Origin: Thelonectria olida
Taxonomy: Eukaryota; Ascomycota; Sordariomycetes; Hypocreales; Nectriaceae
Assembly (NCBI GenBank): GCA_020736575.1
Contig: JAGPYM010000004.1
Coordinates: 1,550,001 to 1,614,000 of the forward strand
Direction: 5' to 3'
Length of the DNA stretch: 64,000 nucleotides
Numbering within the stretch: the first letter of the stretch is position 1; each line of letters begins with the position of its first letter. Positions 47,436 through 61,900 of this stretch are shown here, piece after piece. Made by a program: the position numbers and the translations under genes. The notes beneath the pieces were generated by a model, which saw only the letters and a program-made list of their open reading frames with translations, was not told the DNA's origin and did not search any database.

Positions 47436-50400
47436 ATGGTGAGAACTCAGACAGCGACTCTTCCCCTGATACCTCTCGCCCGAGGGAGCATCCTGCTGCC
47501 CGGCCTCGTCCAGCGCATCCCAGTCACCTCCAGCCGTCCCGACATCCCCGCCCTCATAGCTCACGTCTACGAGCGCGCTGCTACCAAGGGCCCCGATGGC
47601 CGCATCGACAGTATTCCCATCGCCTGCGTCCCCGTGTCATCACCTTTAGTCGGCCCCAATGGCCAGCTCATCGGCGATGCGGAGGACATCGACAGCTCCC
47701 AGATTGAAGATGTGAACCCCGGCAGTGCCAAAACGAAGGATTTATACAACTTTGGTGTCGCCGCTAAGATCATTGGCATCGATGGAAGGGGTACTGGGGA
47801 GTTTGCCTTGCGCGTCGAAGGCACCTCGCGTATTCGAGTCGACAACATTACTCGGGAAAGGCCATTCTTCGAGGGCAAGGTGACTTATTTCAAGGATGAT
47901 AGTACGTTGATTTTCTTGAGTCTTGGATGCTCGCGGCAAAGCTAACAGCTCCCTAGATATGTCCCCTCCGGATAAGCAGATCCAGGATCTCTTCACCCTG
48001 CTGAAGACTCGATCACGAGAACTCGTTACCATCTTGAGGATATCGTCCCTCCTCCCTAGAACCAAAGGCGGCCCCGTTCTTTCACCATTGGTCACGAAGC
48101 GATTGGATATGCTCATCATGAGAAGGGAGATTTCAGAGGCCGGCTTGTTAGCCGACTTTATGGCTAACCTGGTCGAAACTACACATGAGGAAAAGCTTGA
48201 AGTGCTTGCCGCTTTAGATGTCAAGGTTCGAATGACAAAGGTCATTGAACTTCTCGAGCGCCAAGTGGGAGGCATCAAGAACAACTTCAAAATCACCACG
48301 TTTGCAAGCATGCCTATCCAGATCTTGGATCGGCTGAACGAGAATCAGAACCGAAAAGGAAATTTGCCCCAGATGCCAGGCATGACGTTCGTGCCCGGAT
48401 CTGGACAGTTTCCCCCAAACAACGACCAGGGTGATGATCAAGAAGCGAATGAATTGGATGAGCTCAAGCGCAAAATTCAAAATGCCAGGCTGCCCCAGGA
48501 GTCTGCCAAGATGGTAGACCGAGAGATGCGTCGGTTGCAAAAGATGATGCCGATGAACCAGGAATACCAGGTAACCAGAAACTGGTTGGAGACACTGGCC
48601 GAGCTTCCTTGGTCAACTACTACCGATGACAGACTCGGCCCAGAGACGCTGCACAAAGCGAAGAAGCAGCTTGATGATGACCACTACGGTCTAGACAGCG
48701 TCAAGAAGAGACTCATCGAGTATTTGGCAGTGCTGAGGCTCAAGCAGTCCATCAACGACGACGTCGATGCAAAGATTAAGAAGGCTGAGGAGGAGATGGT
48801 CAAGGCTGAAGAGCCCAAGGAGGAGGAAGCTGCTGAAGCGGATGCGCCCACGCAGGACTCAGCCAAGCCTGAGGTCGCCAAGCTCCAGGTTCTCAAGTCT
48901 CAAAGAATGACGGACAGATCTCCCATCATGCTCCTTGCAGGCCCACCTGGTGTGGGCAAGACGAGTCTGGCCAGGTCCGTTGCGACGGCGTTGGGTCGCA
49001 AATTCCACCGAATCTCACTGGGCGGTGTGAGAGATGAGGCCGAGATTCGTGGACATCGAAGAACCTACGTTGCTGCTATGCCTGGCCTCATCATCCAAGG
49101 TCTAAGGAAAGTCGGCGTCGCCAACCCTGTCATCTTGCTCGACGAGATCGACAAGATTGGACAAGCCAGCATCCACGGTGATCCCTCGGCTGCCATGCTT
49201 GAGGTTCTAGACCCCGAGCAGAACCACAACTTCCAGGATCACTACGTGGGAATGCCCATTGATCTCTCCAAGATCCTCTTTATTGCCACGGCAAACAGCT
49301 TGGACACCATCCCCGCCCCGCTCCTGGATCGAATGGAAACCATCTACATCCCTGGCTACACAACCCTCGAGAAGCGTCACATTGCCATGCAACACCTAAT
49401 CCCCAAGCAGATCCGAGTCAACGGACTGTCCGAACAACATGTCTCGTTCAACCAAGAGGTTGTGTCCAAGATCATTGAGTCCTACACACGTGAATCTGGA
49501 GTTCGCAACCTTGAGCGTGAGATTGGCTCTGTGTGTCGTGCCAAGGCAGTTGAGTTTGCCGAAGCAAAGGATGGAGGCCATGTCGACGATTACCAGCCTA
49601 ACCTGACACCGGATGACATTGAGAATATTCTGGGTATTGAAAAGTACGAGGAGGAAATTGCTGAGAAGACCAGCCGTCCCGGTATCGTGACAGGTCTTGT
49701 TGCCTACAGTTCCGGAGGCAACGGCAGTATTCTCTTCATTGAAGTGGCTGATATGCCCGGCAATGGACGGGTACAGCTCACTGGAAAGCTGGGCGATGTT
49801 CTGAAAGAAAGCGTCGAAGTCGCCCTCACCTGGGTCAAGGCTCATGCCTTTGAGCTCGGCCTGACGCCGGAGCCGACTACCGACATCATGAAGGAGCGAA
49901 GTATTCATGTGCACTGCCCTTCAGGCGCCATTCCCAAGGACGGTCCCAGCAGTGGTATCGGCCAAGCCATTGCCCTGATTTCCCTCTTCTCGGGCAAGCC
50001 GGTCCCGCCAACCATGGCAATGACTGTAGGTTTTCCATCCTGTTAAGCTCCAAGAATCCCATATACTAATGCTTGTACTACAGGGCGAGATTTCTCTCCG
50101 GGGCCGAGTTACAGCCGTCGGAGGTATCAAGGAAAAACTGATCGGCGCCCTCCGAGCTGGAGTCAAGACGGTGCTACTCCCAGCGCAAAACCGCAAGGAT
50201 GTCAAGGATCTACCACAGGAAGTCAAGGATGGACTCGAGATCCTACACGTCAGGTGAGCACATTCTATCCCCGGCACACATTAGTCACCGGCGTTCCCTT
50301 GTTGCACCGAGCTCCCGCCGCCGGCTGCTATGTCCCGAGGTTGGAAACCTGTGTCACTAATACATGTCTTGAATAGCCACATCTGGGAGGCGATCCGACT

Positions 50401-50464
50401 CGTCTGGCCTGATTCGCATTGGGCGGATGACAGCAACTTCCGAGGCATCGAGCCTCGACTGTGA
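47436..50464 (+). CDS. pln: Peroxisomal-type Lon protease
   Basis: Four exons, 47436-47901, 47957-50025, 50084-50253 and 50377-50464, with introns of 55, 58 and 123 nt, giving 930 aa. Lon is an ATP-dependent Ser protease that removes damaged or oxidised proteins. Domain order: N-terminal Lon substrate-binding domain (from [14 protein letters not shown]), a coiled region, the AAA+ module with Walker A GPPGVGKT (484-491), Walker B VILLDEID and sensor [11 protein letters not shown], then the protease domain with Ser820 in PKDGPSSG and Lys861 in VGGIKEK. There is no mitochondrial presequence, and an insert rich in Gln, Asn and Asp separates the N-domain from the AAA+ module. The last three residues are PRL, a variant of the PTS1 peroxisome signal, so matrix import is likely but the Pro at -3 makes the signal weaker than SRL or ARL. 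Confidence 0.95.
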
Positions 50465-51262
50465 GCGCGGCCCTGCAGCAGCTCTCATGTGCACCATTTA
50501 TCCACCCTATCATGTTCCAGTTCTTCATGTCCCCTGCGTCGACAGGCCGAACGTGTTCCGCAACGTTGAAACGAAACGTCTCGTGGCGATGCCGCAACGA
50601 ACCCCCGTTCCGGGGAAGATGGCAACCACACCCAACATAGCCTAATTCAGCCCGTTTTGCGACGCGTCTGGCCGTGGATGCGGCTTCCCGTCCTACAGGG
50701 CGGCCTATTCGTGATCCCAGGCTGTTCCTCCACCGGCGCCAAGCACGCCTCCCTTTTTTTTCCAATGGATACACACGCATACACACTCATTATTTGCATC
50801 TGCGACATGCAGTATCGAGACACGCAGGTGTGGTGGCGTTCGGAATGAATATGTGATGGAGAGGAAAACACCGACTCGTTTATCTCACGCCTGACCAATG
50901 AAGGTCTTACAGCACGGTAACGCCACCTGCTGCAAGCGAACAGAGCGTCACACCGAAGTTCCATCTCAGTTTTACGGTGAATTGCAAAGGGGAGTTATGG
51001 GGACTGTGTCTTATCTCTGTGTGAGAAAACCCGCAGGCAGAGAAAACTCTTCTCGTTGCACATGGGCTCGCTGCCTGAGTCCTTTCGGGGACCGCGCGTG
51101 GTGCGAGGTTATCTTCTCTGCGTGCACGAGGGGACATGAACTACCTTGGGTGCGATGTGAGGGTACCAGAGACTCGGCTCGCTAGTAGCAGGTCCACGAC
51201 ACGCTTTAGCGAGGGCAAGGTGTTTTGGGGTTTGATGGAGAAGCAGTCTGGGAATTCTTGCC

Positions 51263-51304
51263 TTTTTTTTTTTTTTTTTCTTCTTCTTCTTCTTCTTCTT
51301 CTTC
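51263..51304. repeat. Poly(T)17 followed by (CTT)n
   Basis: Seventeen T residues run directly into about eight CTT units. On the minus strand this reads as a purine-only AAG string, a DNA type able to form triplex structures. Confidence 0.85.
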
Positions 51305-54300
51305 TCCATTCATTCGTGGGCGTTATTGTGCGTTTGTGTTTGGCTTTGGTCCGTTGCAATAGCTTTGTCTTGAGTCTCTCGAAGCGCAAGTTATACAACA
51401 ATGGTCCAATATCTAGCATCTATTCATGCATATCTTACCCTGGCTAGTGCTCGACTGCCTACAGGCCTGGTCGTCTTGGACACCCAACGAGTAGAAAGAC
51501 AAGGAATAATACTTACAGCAATGCTTGTAATCTTAGTGACATACCACATCACTCGATAGAGATGCTTGCATGTGACCCCCTTTTTCCCGCCAACAACTGA
51601 GCGCAGCAAACGCTCAGCCCCTAAAACAGACTAAAATATTACTAGTCATGACCTCTCGGCAGTAAATTACTAGGTCTTCGGCATTGCTCATTCCACCTCT
51701 TTAGATCGAGAGCTATCACGACGCCATAACAGCCTCTTTTTTTTTCTCCTGTGTTTTTCCTTGTTCTTTCGCCTCCCTGGGCTGTCAACTTGGCCTGGGC
51801 CCAAGATCGACACCGAAGAGGCAACATGGCGGCGCCGGGCCCGTCGGTGTCAAACCGCCACCTCACGCCGGCCCGGATTCGGCGGCTCAATAGTTTGTCT
51901 CCCGCTCCGCCCCTTTCTACAGATACGAACGCCTTGGTACGGGTCCGAGGAACAACCGGTGGAGAGAAACGAAAACCCATGACGAGAACTGCTGGATCCA
52001 TCGTGAGTGAAGACTTGGGACGGAAAAGGGAGGAGCCGACGAAGGAAACCAGGTGGCAGCTCCGATTTATTTGCTTTTCTCCTCACCTGTCATGTTGGTC
52101 AATGGAAAGCATCGGCTGGCGCAGACCAAGGCTGAAGCTAGCTTCACGTAGCTCGTCTTTTTCCGACATGCCCTCTACCCCGTTACGTAGGTTGGGTTGG
52201 GAGTTGGTGCTACTTCTTTACTCCTCCACCGGAACGTACCAATGGACGGTAGTCGGACTGCGAGACACGGCTGGATCGCGTGGTCGGGGAAGCTATCCGG
52301 CACGCCTCGTTTCTGCTTCGCAGGGAGCCTCGAGACATATCTAAAGACGTGACTCGGAGGTATCAGGACGCGTACAGATACTGCCTGGATTAGAGTCTCG
52401 GTCTGAGGAATGTTCATGTTTCAAGCCCACCTTGCGAGCGTGATCTTCTCAGTTCGTTCCTGTGAGGCAAGAGTCAGGACATGCAGGCGTAAGGGGCAGA
52501 CTAACAATTTGTGGCTTCAAAGTGATGAGAGACAATGTCAATCCAACGAGAGAACGTTTGCTTTTGCGAGTGGGGTTTCGGTGGCAGGAATTGCTGTGCA
52601 ACTACTGCAACTGCGATATTTAGCATGCAACATGGGGACCGGCGAAACGAGTGAAGCGTGTTTGAGAAATCTCGTGGGTTGTTGAGACTGAGGAATTGGC
52701 GACGGCGTAGCGCTTAGGGCAGTTGACAGTGGTTAACTGAGACTCTGCATGCTTGCGTTTGAAAATAGTCGGTAATTGCGATTGGGTTGGACGTCCTTGA
52801 GACTAGCTAGTAGCCTGGAAGCGTTCTCGTCTATGAGACAACCTTCGAACGGCATACACTTCACCATTATGCCGATCCCTGGCTCCCCACGATGTCAGAA
52901 CTGTGGCTGGCTCACTAACGAGTATTGCCGCCGGCATAAAACGATTTCTGTGTAGAGACAGCGCCGTCATCGCCTCTGGCGATGAATAGCGTTCGGTATG
53001 GTTCCCGTCTGTCTGCGCGAATGACAAGGGCAACCCACATCCAAGAAACCCTTTTGTAGAACCATGTCTGAAAGAGCAAACAAAAGCCGGCTCTAGTGTT
53101 TTACTTTCTCGTATTTGCCACTGCCGTTAGGAGACTGTGACCTATTCACCAAAGACCCGAGGCAGCTTCAACGGGGCATGGGTGCAATAGTTAGTGGCCC
53201 GCTGCACGGGGTCTGATGATGTCCACTCGGTGACTGGGGCCTTGCCTATACCTCGCATGAGCCCGTCTCTTATACCTTACACCGGTAGGCATGTTGATCG
53301 GCCATTAGCCCTACCCTTCAAAAGCCGGATTCATCTCATCTGACACAAGTCCGCTGTTTCTTGGCCTTGGTGGTTCAGATGACCGATCGCGGTGAGTCTG
53401 TGACCTGACCGCCGACGGAACATGCAGGAGACCGCCGATGTGGTGTCTGGTTGCATCTGCAAGCACAAAGGAGCGTCCCAAAACTCCGGGCCCACGATCG
53501 TCTCTCAGTTTTGTGTACCACATGCCTCAGCAGCTGCATCTGCCGTTGTTGGTTAGGCATCACGGCACCAGGGTGATATTCGAAGCTGAGTCAAGAGGCA
53601 GCATCGGCCACATCAAGGGCCATGTTGCTTTTCATAGCACGTTTCCCAGCAGAGTCGCAAGCGGGACCACTTCTGATAGATTCGTGGTAGCATCGAAAGG
53701 TTGATTCCCTGCCGGAGAATAATCGAGACTCTTGCAACGAAATGAGAGCGATCATTCTCAAGGGCACGACGGGAAAAAATCTCCGTCTGGCCAGTTAGCG
53801 AGTGGCCAGGGGGAAGCCGCATGGCTTGCAGCGCTGCTTGCGGTTGAGAGGAATGGAGGGGGGTGGAAAAGCATCCCCACGGTGCCCTGACAGAGTTGGG
53901 TATGATCGCGTGCAGCAAGAAGGATCGCATTGAAGCCTGGGACAGGGAGTCTCACACTGCCGAGCCAAGGAGAGATGAACTTTCTCCAGCGATTCCGGCA
54001 GCGAGCGTGTTGTGCTTCGTGTTGATGACGAAGTAACCTCCCCATCCATGTCCAAGGCCCACGGGAGTCCCAGGGGATAGGCGGAGTGCCCTTGTGCCTG
54101 GGCCCGCCTCGTCTAGCTGGGAGGTTCCTCCGTCATCCGCCGTTCTTCTGCTGCCAAGATATCGAGACAGTGGTGGGAATAGCTGCATCAGCAGACCGTA
54201 TTTGGTTGGATGACAGAACCAAGTTCGGCGCGAGGTGACGTATCGGGTTGGTTGGTGGCTGGGTCTGGAGGTGGACCTGGTTGAAAAGATGTTGATGCTC

Positions 54301-54718
54301 ACTGAAAGGGCCATCGGAATTATCGTCATATCATATCATGTTGTTCAAGGGACCCCATGTCACGGAAATTTACCTAGTTTCCCGATAGTGCTCCCCCTAT
54401 CGGAACAGCAATACGGCCTCAGCCGTCGCGGCGAAGGCTGTAATGCGGGCCGAAGTACATGCTTGGTGTTGGTTGAGACGAGCTGCTGTCGAGACGGAGA
54501 TGCCCATTTTTAGCCTCACCAGCTTCGAAGGAAGAGGAAAGGAGGCGCAGTGTTGCATTTCAACTGGCGATATTTACTAGCTCGGCGTGATGTTGTGGTC
54601 TCTTCAGCCCCCAATGGACGGTAGGTTTGATTAGATGAAGTGACATCGTGAATGATCGAAGGGGTGCTCCCAGGCGTTCCAGGGTACCTACCTCGAGCTT
54701 GGGCCTTGACTCTGCTTA

Positions 54719-54741
54719 AGAAAAAAAAAAGAAAAAAAAAA
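54719..54741. repeat. Interrupted poly(A) tract
   Basis: A10-12, one G, then about ten A residues, in non-coding DNA. Confidence 0.8.
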
Positions 54742-57700
54742 TTGCCAAATAAGACATGGTCGCCCGTCTGCAAAGGGTTCAGCTTTCTGTCGAATCGAGA
54801 GGGCAAGCAAAGCGAATGGCAAGGTCCAGGCCGTTGCTTACCAGGCTGGCCTATCCCGGTTCATTCTACCGTATTGAGCAATTAGCTATGTTGAGGTTCG
54901 GCCATGAGCGAGCCTGGACAGCTCTGTGTTGTTGCATTTAACTTACTTCGTATGCATCCAGAACTATTCGAAAGGCCTCGACCCAAGTCGCAGCTAGGCC
55001 TTGGCACAGCGGTCGTACGATGGCCACAGCGTCCATTCGTTGAGTTGTGGTCGGAAATAGTAGGAGATCCAAGCGGAAGAAAAAGGCCTGCAAGTTTGCA
55101 AATTGCTCCCCACGCCGCAACTGAATCACTCAGCTCGCTCCTCTTCTGCGAGGGCAGGTCAAAGACCCCGGCTCATCACTACTCGGCCGCTGACGGAACA
55201 GTAGGTCAGGCTGCTTGACAAGCTGCAGCCAGCCCAACAAGGAAGTAAAGGGCAAAGCGTTCTGTATCGGGTGTTCTGGAGTCTGGTTGGTAATGGGAGG
55301 CCCGTTGGCGACCATGTCAGGCTGCATGTGGAGAGACAGGCGAGGGTCCCACTGCCATGTGCCATGTGTCCGTGTGTCGTGCCCATGGCAGTCGCTGGCA
55401 CCTTGGAGGGGAGGGGCAAGGCACAACCCTGCACTGTGTCGCTGGTGAGGGTTGTGAAGTCGGGGTCAGCATTTGGTTCTTCCCCAGAACATGTCTGTGC
55501 GATATGATGGCATTGGTGCGTCGACACTGGTATGTAGTATTCCGTAAGCACCATTCTATGTTGGTCTCGGCTAGTTAGGTACGTAGTATTCTTTCTCAAT
55601 TGCTGATTTCCAACCCGGTTATCAAAGATCTTGGGCTATTCGGGGATCTGGCTCCTGGCGCTCCCCCCCGGACGAAGCTCAGCGGCGTCCAACCCATTTC
55701 GAGGCGTCACCGGCTGTCTGCAAGTAAGGGATGACGCCTTAACTTGGTGCTAAATATCCCCTGCTGAGGGCAGCTCTTGGGGCTAGCGTTGCAGCGGACG
55801 GAAAATGCCGTCTTGAGGGGTTCGATCGGCGGTCAGGCATCGCAGTGGACAGGCTACTGCAGCGAGAAGGTCCAATGGCTCTCTGTGCTCGGTGCGATAA
55901 CAACGAGAGGCTGGAACGGCGTGAACGAGTCGTGGCAAGGCAGTTCGACAGGAAGCAAGTCAGGCTGAGGCGAGGTGTGGGTACAGGCCAAAGGTAACTC
56001 GGAAGTTAACTTAGAATACTGATGGTGGGCTTGGTTGGGGCTGCAGCGGGTTGGCCTTTGCGTCACCGTTCCCCCTCCGATGGGAGACGAGAGATAGTCG
56101 CGAAGGGATGAAGAGACTAGGAGTAGCCGGCCAACTGTCTAAGTCGGTCACGAACCCGCGGTTGGCAGTGTCGATCATCGGATGTCATTGGCGTCGTCGC
56201 TCAGGGTAAACTCTGGGCGCCCAGCGGAGCAGTTGGGTGACACTCACCATTTCCGTGGCGTCGGTTTTCTTGCAGATTGCAGCGCAGCAACGGTTTTGTT
56301 GGAAGCCATTTAGGTCGTGTTGGGTCGTTAACAAGGGAGAATTGTTCCGCATGTCAGCCAAGGAGAGGGAGAAAGCCATTCGAGGACCCGCCATTCCTCA
56401 GTCGTTAGGTTCGCGCCTGCCTCGAATACGAATACCAATACTCCATACCTTGAACTGCGTTCCTTCCCTTCCCCTTTCAACCCTCGCGGGAAAGTGCACC
56501 TATTACTACCCTTGCCTTGTCCGAGCAAGGTTGCCAGCAAGCCAGGGCAGTGGGCGGGCACCTTTGCAAGCCGTTGAGTGTTGGACGTTAGACCAACGTC
56601 AAAAGTCAAAATAGTTGGTCCGTGGGGGAACAGGTCAGGGTTACAGGGTAGCCCCATTGGACCCGAAATGAGCGAGTACGTAGTTATCCAAGAACGTACC
56701 AAGCATCATTGTCTCTTCGGTGATGGAAGCTGGCAAAACCCCATCGTGGGGTCGTCTTTGATACCCTCTTGGGCTCTGCCGACCGAGGCCAGCGGACGCC
56801 TAGAATCTCGTCTCGACACCAGAAGTCTCCTTGTCGTTGTCAGTGTCCATGTCTATCGCCTGCGCGAACTCCACTCGTGCTGATGCTCAAAGCTTGAGGC
56901 TCGGGCTCGGACTCGTGATTTGAAGCCCATGCGTGCCAAGTTCAACCCTATGTGCTTCTCTCACTCCCTACAAAGCATATCCCACCCGGTCGCTAAAGTT
57001 GGGATGAGTTGAAAGTAGCAATGCGTAGGAGCGGACATGTGTCCTCATCGCGGACCGCCATCTGTTCAAACCAGATGAAGTCATTTTCGGTTACACAGGC
57101 CCATTGGTCCATGGTTCCCTGGAGCCTCGCACCGTTGTGCAACTATCGATTCTTGCAATTCGCATTGGGACCCGTTTGGAGCCTGTTGAGGTTGCACATG
57201 CATCGACTGACTGATGGGATTGAACCTGTCTGTGTGTGTTGCTGGGTCTGACTGCTCTTTCTAACTTGCACCCAGCTGTATCCCACGGAAGTGGAAATTC
57301 CATTGATTTCCTCTTTCGCCTACGAACTTCGTTGACTCGAAGTGCGTTGGGGACCTGTTCCCAATGCCGGCGTTTGATCCTGACCGTTGTATCCAGGCTT
57401 TCGAGGGACATCCATCGCTTACACCGAGGCCGCCCGCACCTGGCACTCAGCTCAGTCCCCTGCAGATTTGTCTCGTCTAAACTTGGGCTGGAATTTGTTC
57501 TGTAGAGGTCAACACGAATGCCATGTCATCACTTGCCATGTCTTAGACCCCGCTCCGCATCAGTCTGCGTGTCCAGCAAGAAACGAAATCATGAAACCTG
57601 AATGTTTCGTTCCGATCAACAGGAATTGACGAGTATGTTACCTTGTCTAATAACTCTCGATGAGATAGCCCGGGCTGGCCCTGTTGGTTCCCAGCCAGTC

Positions 57701-58895
57701 TATCTCCCTTACATGGGCTAGACGACATTAGTTTCGGGCGTCATCTTTTTGCGCCGACTTTGCGGGATAAGTCGGCCGGTTGCGGAAGTGCACCTTGAAA
57801 ACTCTTACAGGTAGGCGGTTCAACGTCAGTCGGAAATATTCGCCGTGTGGGTGTGCTGGAGGCTGGCTATTGCTTGTTGGTGGTAGATGCCGCGTACAGA
57901 AATTGACAGCACTATGACCGAAGTACGAAGTGGGCGGCGGGCCTTGTCAGTAGGGCGATAGTGCCAATATCCACCCTGAACCGTCCAGCTGGACCTGTGG
58001 CGCTTGCCACCAAGGTCGGACTATTCAAGGCTCAGCCCGCAATAATCCGTCGAGGATGGTGTGTGTCTTGCAATGATGAATCGTCGTGGGGTGTCATCAG
58101 CTGCGCACCATGCTTGCGACATGTCACAAGTCTCTTTGATATGATCGATATGTTTGACGCCGCAAGTGTGCTTGAGTCGGCGATTAGGAGAGTTATCGAG
58201 ACTCAGCCAATTGGACACATGAGTGCTCGCATGCCACGCAAGGACTCGTATGTATATCTGAAACGAACCAATCCAACCACACCTAGAGACATTGGCCCTC
58301 GAGACAGCCTACTTGACTCAACTGGACACGGGTTTGCATGTCCCGAGAGATGAGTTGAGCAGCCACGGCACTAGGCCAGTTTAGCAAACCGCCACGGCCA
58401 TGTGCCACGATGAGGGATTCTGGTTAATTAAAGTTGGCTGACATTGCACACCAGAACCAGGGCCAGGGCTGACTATGGGGCGTGAGCATCAGGTTGGCAG
58501 GGGCTGGTTCTTTTTCCTGCTCTGTACCTCGTATGGTGATGGACGAACAAATCAAATGGCAAGGGATGTGGGAGACGAACGGAGAAGATTCCGAAGGTGG
58601 TGAAGACGGAAGCGCGTGTCTTCCTCATGGTTTGTGGAATCATTTTGGTGTTGAAGTGTCTGTGTGTCTCAGGTGAGAAAGTTGACAGGCGGGAAGGGCC
58701 CAAGGGCTTGATCGATGTGCAGTGCCGTGGCGTGCTCTGGCCGTCCGTGGTCCAACGGTTCTTCGAGCTAACGGCATTTTGTGCTTTATTGGAGCCATCG
58801 AATTAAAGAAGCAAGGCACAGCGTCAAGGCGCATCCAGACCTACTCATTTGGGAAGCCTAGACCCCGGCTGAGAAGGGTGGCTTGTTGCTAGGGG

Positions 58896-58950
58896 AGGTT
58901 GCGTGTGTGCGTGTGCGTTGCGGTGTGTGTGTGCGTGTGCTTGGTGTGCG
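58896..58950. repeat. (GT)n-type microsatellite
   Basis: Alternating GT and GC dinucleotides in several short runs over about 55 bp, a purine-pyrimidine alternating tract. Confidence 0.75.
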
Positions 58951-61900
58951 CTGTCGAATTCGAGATGCCAGCCGAAAAGCCCGGTGATGTGCCCAGATCT
59001 CAAGGCTTAAAGCCCCTCAGGACGGAGCATACATGGATCGCGCTGCAAGATGAGATGAGCAAGGGATGATGGAGAGTGGGCTACCAACCTACGGCGGCCG
59101 TCAGAACCCTGGGTGATACGGTTCGGTAATTAAGGTGATTGATCCCGGCGTCAGTGTGGGGTGACCGAGTGAGGATGGGTCTGGACACATGGCATCGAGG
59201 GTGGCAAGTGGCCAGGCTTTTGCCTGCCTTCTGAGAGGTCACGCCAGTTTCCATGTCTAGACCTGGCGAGAACGGCGAGTTCAGGTCCTTTGTGTGTGGC
59301 ATGTCTCATCTGTATGATGCCATGACTCTGTTACGGATGTGTGCGTGGAAGAGCGGCGACAATCATCGGTCAGGGAACTGCACTTATTGGCCAGGGGCGG
59401 ACTGCGTCTGGTCATGGACTCGTGGTTTGGGCGATGAGGGAGGGCTGAAAGCGACTGGTCGCGTGCAAAAGTCTACGAAATACGGGCGATGACTCGCCTT
59501 GGGGAACAAGGATTGACGGACCAGAAAAGGAGGGTGGGCGAGGGCACATCGACTAATTACTGCTCCCGTCAGTGAAGGTCCCAAGGTTCTGGAGTTTCCA
59601 GGAGTTGAAGCATGGGGCGTCTGGTGAACCGCGCACCGGCTCGGAAGATTTAGCTATCGGGCTAGAGCACGAGATGTCCAACGGTCGCAACAAGGTTTAT
59701 TGGTAGATATCATCCGATTTAGAATTGCTGAACAGAGCCAAACTTCTCGTACGGATAGTTGATGGCAGTGGCCATGTGGATTAGCCAGCTACGTAGTAGA
59801 TGGCAATACTGCGGGGTAGAGAATGAGACTGTTTCTCTTAGCCTGGACTGAGGTAACTGATGACAGACATCAACGCCAGAGAGCGTAGAAGCGAGAGCAC
59901 GCATGGTTGAGGAACCTCAGACGCCCGGATCGATACCGGGTTCTCGTGTCTCTGAGAGTGAGAGAGGGTAGTATGCCGTAACCTGAAGGGCGATCAAAAT
60001 GGGGCAAGGATTGCAGGGTGGACTGGGCCGCGCTCGTCACATGTATTGGCGATACGCAAGTGGCTGTTTCACTGCTCTTGATGCAAGGCTCGGGGCGCTT
60101 GACTCGGTGGGGCATAATAGATCAGCCGCTGCTCAGAGCCTAAGGCGGTCGGAGGCCAAGGACGGTCCGGGATTTATCATGCCGGGCCTCTGGTAACGGG
60201 AGGAGGGAACGGGTTAATTTTCGTCTGATTGAAGATGCGGAGATTTTGTTAGCTTCCTCAGGGCTCCTGAAATGGGGAGAGCAACTCTTACAGCACTCGT
60301 TGGTCCGATGAGAAAAGGCACTGGGTCTCCAGTCTGTAGAGACTGCCCGTCATTTGCCTTGGCCGACAAGGATATGGCTGGAGGGCAAGGCGGTGGGTTA
60401 GTTACGACATGCTCGGACTGGAAAGGGAAATGGATGTACAATGCGGATACATTGGGGGGTGACAGTGACGTCCATGACACCCAAAGAACAAGGGCATGGG
60501 AAACTCGACGGACTCGAGGATAACCCCAGTTCACCGTAGCATTGGGCCTTTTCATAGCACACATCCCCGGCCACCAGGCGGGCGGGCGGTTGTTGAGGGG
60601 CGATGGACCATGGTCGGGATGAGATTGAGGGGAGAAATGGAGAATTCTTGGGACCCATGTGTTGAGGTCTCTTCCCGGGATGGCACTGTTGCATCAGCCA
60701 TGCGATCTAGCTTATTCGCCCTGGGCGTGATCATGCAAGTCGATCTGGACGGGAGGATAGTAAGATTGCGGCAAGGCAGTTGAAAGTCTAACAGGCACGC
60801 CACGCGGCACAGAATTAGGTAGGTACGTTATCGTGTGTAGTCAGCGAGTGTATTCGTACTTCGTACGAAACTATAACAGACGGCACTGAGATGTGCACCC
60901 TCCCGGATGATGGTCGATCACCAGCGCGCATGGCCACTCGCACAGGAGTCTAGAGTTGAACCAGTTGGTGGCCCCCCTGAGAGACGGCTTTCTGAACAGG
61001 GTAAGTGGTGGTCAGGGTGTCGCTCCCCTGCTATTAGACCACTCAGTGTTGCTGTAATAATAGCAGATGTGGGTTTCGTGGTAGTCTAATGTTCAGATGA
61101 AGTGCAGACCATTATGCGCAGGATCTACGGGTAGGTTGGCCTGGACGGGAGTTTTCGTGGTTGCGGCTCCGTTCTATCTGTGGGAAGGCGCAACGCAACA
61201 CAACCGTAGTCAGGGAATTAGTGCAGATCCCCTAGGTTGCTGGCGGCAGGCGCAGGATCCGTGCCTTCCATTCATAATTATCTTACCCAAGAGGAAGTAG
61301 GTGCGCCTGCAGGAGTTGAAATCGAAAAGACGCCAAGGAGAGCCTCCTCCGGAGATTTTCTCGTAGTGGTGGTCCCGTCCTTCATCTCTCCGCCATTGTC
61401 GTATTTCCCATTTCTGCTTGTCGCATCATCGTGACAATGGCCAGCCAACAGCGTCGACAGCTAAAGCCTATAAGCGAACACCAAGCAAGTCAGCTCCGAG
61501 CAGTGACAGCCGCCCGGCGGGGAAACGGCCCACAACCCACAGCGCGCAGACGCCGCTAGGGTGACGCTCAGCCGGGATAGCCAACCTCTTCTAGCCCAAG
61601 CCAGCCAGAGCCGGGCGCCATCCAATTCCAAGGCGCCGTCACTGACCACGCCTTGGCGTTTGCAACCGCGACCAAATCTGAGCCTGGAAACGATCCTTGG
61701 TTGGCTTGTTGAGAGTGTCCAGGCTAGAGACAGCGCATACTTCGGCGTTGACCCGGATAGGGAGATGACAGTCTCTCACAACGAGTCGTGCTTCTCCATG
61801 GAGCTGTGACGAAGCGGTGCTTCACCTCCGGATGCAAGCGCCGCAGAACTACATGGCCCGCTAAAACTGACCACCCGGGAGAATGAGAGCTCACCGGTAG

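Noticed and set aside
51751..52344. 197-codon frame in the right spacer
   Set aside because: No motif or codon pattern; the real-looking run is short and the rest is Arg/Ser-rich.
57961..58353. 130-codon open frame
   Set aside because: No ATG at its start, no family match; coding character is weak.
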